A DNA stretch of 8,012 nt from Candidatus Colwelliibacteriota bacterium. GTDB lineage: Bacteria; Patescibacteriota; Minisyncoccia; UBA6257; Colwellbacteraceae. This document shows positions 6,511 to 8,012 of this stretch, piece after piece. The stretch lies in assembly GCA_023228665.1 (NCBI GenBank), contig JALOAR010000022.1, forward strand, positions 1 through 8,012. Direction: 5' to 3'. How positions within the stretch are numbered: the first letter of the stretch is position 1; every line of letters starts with the position of its first letter. The translations under genes and the position numbers were made by a program. Below the pieces are notes generated by a model, which ran no database searches, was not told the DNA's origin, and saw nothing but the letters and a program-made list of their open reading frames with translations.

Positions 6511-6551
6511 CTATCATTCCCGAAAAAGCGGGAATATAAGTTACTCTTCCC
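6511..6551 (+). repeat. Palindromic repeat copy B (short core)
   Basis: ATTCCCG (6516-6522) pairs with CGGGAAT (6529-6535) around AAAAAG. The tail is ATAAGTTACTCT. The 34-nt core (6514-6547) recurs 41 nt later in copy C with a single base change. Confidence 0.9.
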
Positions 6552-6590
6552 CTGTCATTCTCGAAAAAGCGGGAATATAAGTTACTCTCT
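6552..6590 (+). repeat. Palindromic repeat copy C (short core, tandem with B)
   Basis: ATTCTCG (6557-6563) pairs with CGGGAAT (6570-6576). The one difference from copy B is C to T, which leaves a G-T/G-U pair and so keeps the fold. It shares the tail ATAAGTTACTCT with B and abuts copy D. Confidence 0.9.
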
Positions 6591-6636
6591 CTGTCATTCC
6601 CGAAAATTGCGTTAGCAATTTATCGGGAATCCAGGT
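6591..6636 (+). repeat. Palindromic repeat copy D (long core)
   Basis: ATTCCCGA (6596-6603) pairs with TCGGGAAT (6623-6630), continued by AAATTGC (6604-6610) with GCAATTT (6615-6621). The result is a 15-bp stem with one bulged A and a GTTA loop. It ends CCAGGT. The whole 46-nt element recurs at 6881-6926 with one difference, in the loop. Confidence 0.95.
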
Positions 6637-6655
6637 TTTTTCCGCATTTAATTTT

Positions 6656-6684
6656 CCTGGATCCCCGTTTTCACGGGGATGACA
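6656..6684 (-). repeat. Palindromic repeat copy E (inverted orientation)
   Basis: On the - strand it reads TGTCATCCCCG, then a core, then CGGGGATCCAGG: the same ends as copy D in the opposite orientation. ATCCCCGT (6661-6668) pairs with ACGGGGAT (6673-6680); the loop reads GAAA on the - strand. The CCAGG of D and the CCTGG of E face each other across about 20 nt. Confidence 0.9.
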
Positions 6685-6702
6685 AAGAAGAGTACTCTTT
6701 GT
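6682..6702. repeat. Imperfect palindrome next to copy E
   Basis: AAGAGTACTCTT (6688-6699) is a perfect 12-bp palindrome. The flanks ACAAAG and TTTGT extend it if two bases are looped out. It overlaps the end of copy E and includes one of the recurring TACTCT motifs. Function unknown. Confidence 0.6.
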
Positions 6703-6745
6703 TCTCTATTATTTTAACGTTTAATCTTGTCATTTCAGTCTCCCT

Positions 6746-6835
6746 CTATCATTTCCACGTTGCCCTTCCGCAGCCTTGGCACTTTTTACTCTTTCGTAGT
6801 CATAAGCTTGTCTAAGGATGAAGGAGGGAATCCAG
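6746..6835 (+). repeat. Palindromic repeat copy F (very long, degenerate core)
   Basis: It starts CTATCATTTCC and ends GGGAATCCAG, the same ends as copies D and G. ATTTCC (6751-6756) pairs with GGGAAT (6826-6831, one wobble), CCTTC (6764-6768) with GAAGG (6820-6824), and CCTT (6774-6777) with AAGG (6814-6817). The result is a long, interrupted hairpin of about 81 nt. Its membership of the family is inferred from the ends and fold. Confidence 0.55.
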
Positions 6836-6880
6836 ACTCTCCTTATTATCTCTACTCTTTCTTCCCATTCCAGTTTCTAT

Positions 6881-6926
6881 CTGTCATTCCCGAAAATTGC
6901 GCTAGCAATTTATCGGGAATCCAGGT
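6881..6926 (+). repeat. Palindromic repeat copy G (long core, near-identical to D)
   Basis: 45 of 46 bases match copy D, 290 nt upstream. The single change (T6612 to C6902) turns the GTTA loop into GCTA. The stem is the same: ATTCCCGA 6886-6893 with TCGGGAAT 6913-6920, and AAATTGC 6894-6900 with GCAATTT 6905-6911. It lies about 50 nt before the clpB -10 element. Confidence 0.95.
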
Positions 6927-6950
6927 CTTTGACATTTTCCCAATATTCTC

Positions 6951-6981
6951 TTACTTTTCTTACTGTCTATGTTCTTATAAT
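6951..6981 (+). promoter_or_regulatory. Probable clpB promoter
   Basis: TATAAT (6976-6981) is a perfect -10. The best -35 candidate is weak (TTACTT, 6951-6956, 19-nt spacing). The predicted start is near 6988, leaving a leader of about 26 nt without an SD. No CIRCE element for HrcA is present. A short inverted repeat, TACAA (6991-6995) and TTGTA (7005-7009) with a 9-nt gap, lies between the predicted start and the ATG and may be chance. Confidence 0.5.
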
Positions 6982-7013
6982 ATAGGGATATACAAGTCAT
7001 ACATTTGTAACTT

Positions 7014-8012
7014 ATGAATAACGCATTTAATCGTTTTACAATCAAAGCTCAAGAATCAATTCAAAACGCCCAAGACCTTGCTTCCTCTAAGGGGCATGGA
7101 GAGTTTCGGGCGCTCCATCTCTTATCTGTATTGCTTCATGATTCCGATACTCTTGTCCAGCCGATATTAGAAAAAGCGGATATAGACCTTGAGGAGTTTG
7201 ATATGGAGATTGAAAGCGAGATGAAGAGATATCCTAAATCATTTTCTTCCAGTCCTATTTCCCAGCTTTATCTGTCCCAAGAAACCGTACATATAATAGA
7301 CGTAGCGACTAAATTTGCTCGCGCCAGCAAAGATGAATTTATTTCTTGCGAGCATCTTTTTATGGGTATTGTCGAGGTACCCTCGGTTGCCAAGCATATT
7401 CTTGAAAAATTTGGCATTAAAAGAGATTTTGTTTTGAGGTCTCTTGCTGAATTAAGGGGTAATGTCCGCGTAACCGACGAAACGCCTGAATCCAAATTCA
7501 GGGTATTAGAAAAATATGCCGAAAATCTTACCGAGAAAGCGCGCAAAGGCGGCCTTGATCCTTTAATTGGTCGCGATGACGAGCTCCGCCGCATAATTCA
7601 GGTTCTTTCGAGGCGCACTAAGAACAACCCCTGCCTTATAGGCGAACCAGGCGTTGGAAAAACGGCGATAGTCGAAGGCCTTGCTACAAAGATAGTCGAG
7701 GGCGATGTTCCCGAAACTTTAAAGGATAAAGAAGTTGTCTCTCTTGATCTCGGGTCTCTTATAGCCGGAACCAAATTCCGCGGGGAGTTTGAAGACCGCC
7801 TTAAGGCTTTTATCAAAGAGATAAAAAGCGGCAACGGCAAATACATACTATTTATAGATGAAATACATACTATAGTCGGCGCCGGGCAGGCAGAAGGCGC
7901 AATTGATGCTTCTAATCTTCTTAAGCCGGCATTAGCAAGAGGGGAGCTTCACGCTATTGGCGCTACCACTACAAAAGAATACCAGCGTTATATTGAAAAA
8001 GACTCCGCTTTA
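7014..8012 (+). CDS. clpB: Chaperone ClpB (AAA+ disaggregase), N-terminal part, truncated by the window end
   Basis: ClpB is a hexameric AAA+ machine that rescues aggregated proteins together with DnaK. ATG 7014 opens a frame of 333 codons that runs off the window. Residues 1-145 are the Clp N-domain, with its two repeats ([16 protein letters not shown]...LHLLSVLL and [20 protein letters not shown]...EHLFMGI). A linker [20 protein letters not shown] leads to NBD1 (from about 170), which has Walker A GEPGVGKT at 210-217, Walker B ILFIDEIH at 278-285 and pore loop [14 protein letters not shown] at about 251-264. The pore loop has Phe255 where ClpB usually has Tyr, which keeps an aromatic. The YLS...DEFIS.EHL block and EKY...LT linker favour ClpB over ClpC, but the diagnostic middle domain is outside the window. 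The start is supported by alignment to the family N-terminus; no SD is visible. Confidence 0.93.
   Translation, partial: MNNAFNRFTIKAQESIQNAQDLASSKGHGEFRALHLLSVLLHDSDTLVQPILEKADIDLEEFDMEIESEMKRYPKSFSSSPISQLYLSQETVHIIDVATKFARASKDEFISCEHLFMGIVEVPSVAKHILEKFGIKRDFVLRSLAELRGNVRVTDETPESKFRVLEKYAENLTEKARKGGLDPLIGRDDELRRIIQVLSRRTKNNPCLIGEPGVGKTAIVEGLATKIVEGDVPETLKDKEVVSLDLGSLIAGTKFRGEFEDRLKAFIKEIKSGNGKYILFIDEIHTIVGAGQAEGAIDASNLLKPALARGELHAIGATTTKEYQRYIEKDSAL

Larger units (their letters stand above)
6446..7013. other. Gene-free repeat-rich intergenic region
   Basis: This stretch of about 570 nt has no credible gene. It holds a cluster of palindromic repeats with the ends TGTCATTCCC and GGGAATCCAG, listed individually, embedded in a pyrimidine-rich + strand, and then the clpB promoter. 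The TACTCT motif recurs on the + strand at 6542, 6583, 6693, 6787 and 6853, often just before a TGTCAT-type end, so the repeat unit may include that flank. No tRNA, riboswitch fold, CRISPR array or transposase remnant was recognised. Confidence 0.8.

Noticed and set aside
6474..6636. CRISPR-like spacing (37, 41 and 39 nt between successive CTGTCATTC starts)
   Set aside because: The units are palindromic over their whole length and shift in core and tail sequence. There are no unique spacers between constant repeats, one copy is inverted, and no cas gene is nearby.
6991..7009. CIRCE-like operator (TACAA-N9-TTGTA) before clpB
   Set aside because: The gap of 9 matches CIRCE but the arms are 5 bp and unlike TTAGCACTC/GAGTGCTAA. 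Such short repeats are expected by chance in AT-rich DNA.
6727..7017. Possible 96-residue protein on the + strand
   Set aside because: It begins at a TTG without an SD, runs through repeat copies F and G and the clpB promoter, and overlaps the clpB start. Its composition (Ser, Phe, Tyr-rich) reflects the pyrimidine-rich strand.

Overview
The window looks like a chromosomal segment from a small-genome bacterium of the Candidate Phyla Radiation (Patescibacteria, probably Parcubacteria-like). This is an inference from three things: moderate-to-low GC, the character of the predicted proteins (a proline-rich single-pass membrane protein with an acidic exterior, a NusA with an acidic insert, a TyrRS of the 'TDATG...HLGH' type), and poor Shine-Dalgarno signals at most starts. 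No 16S rRNA or other phylogenetic marker is present to prove it. All complete genes are on the + strand. Every stop seen is TAA or TAG, and the standard genetic code works.

Layout. (1) 3-1157: 3' part of a gene for a Pro/Ala-rich, single-pass membrane protein of unknown function. (2) 1164-4438: a probable nusA-clpP-tyrS operon. It starts at a good sigma70-type promoter (TTGACA-N17-AATAAT) and ends at an A/T-flanked intrinsic terminator. A GC-rich hairpin lies between that promoter and nusA, at the predicted 5' end of the transcript. (3) 4456-5725: an HtrA/DegP-type membrane-anchored serine protease, whose promoter is so close to the ATG that the mRNA is probably leaderless. (4) 5771-6445: a small secreted protein with a copper-amine-oxidase-N-like module, its own near-consensus extended -10 promoter, the only strong SD in the window, and a strong terminator. 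(5) 6446-7013: a gene-free stretch filled with palindromic repeats sharing the ends TGTCATTCCC...GGGAATCCAG but with variable cores, in both orientations. (6) 7014-8012: the 5' part of clpB, open to the window end.

Functionally, much of the window concerns transcript elongation and termination (NusA), tRNA charging (TyrRS) and protein quality control in three settings: cytosolic proteolysis (ClpP), envelope proteolysis (HtrA) and disaggregation (ClpB). No CRISPR array, integrase, transposase gene or complete new defence system is visible. The features most worth a second look are the hairpin in the nusA leader, the variable-core repeat cluster before clpB, the probable leaderless htrA mRNA and the shortened PDZ entrance of HtrA.
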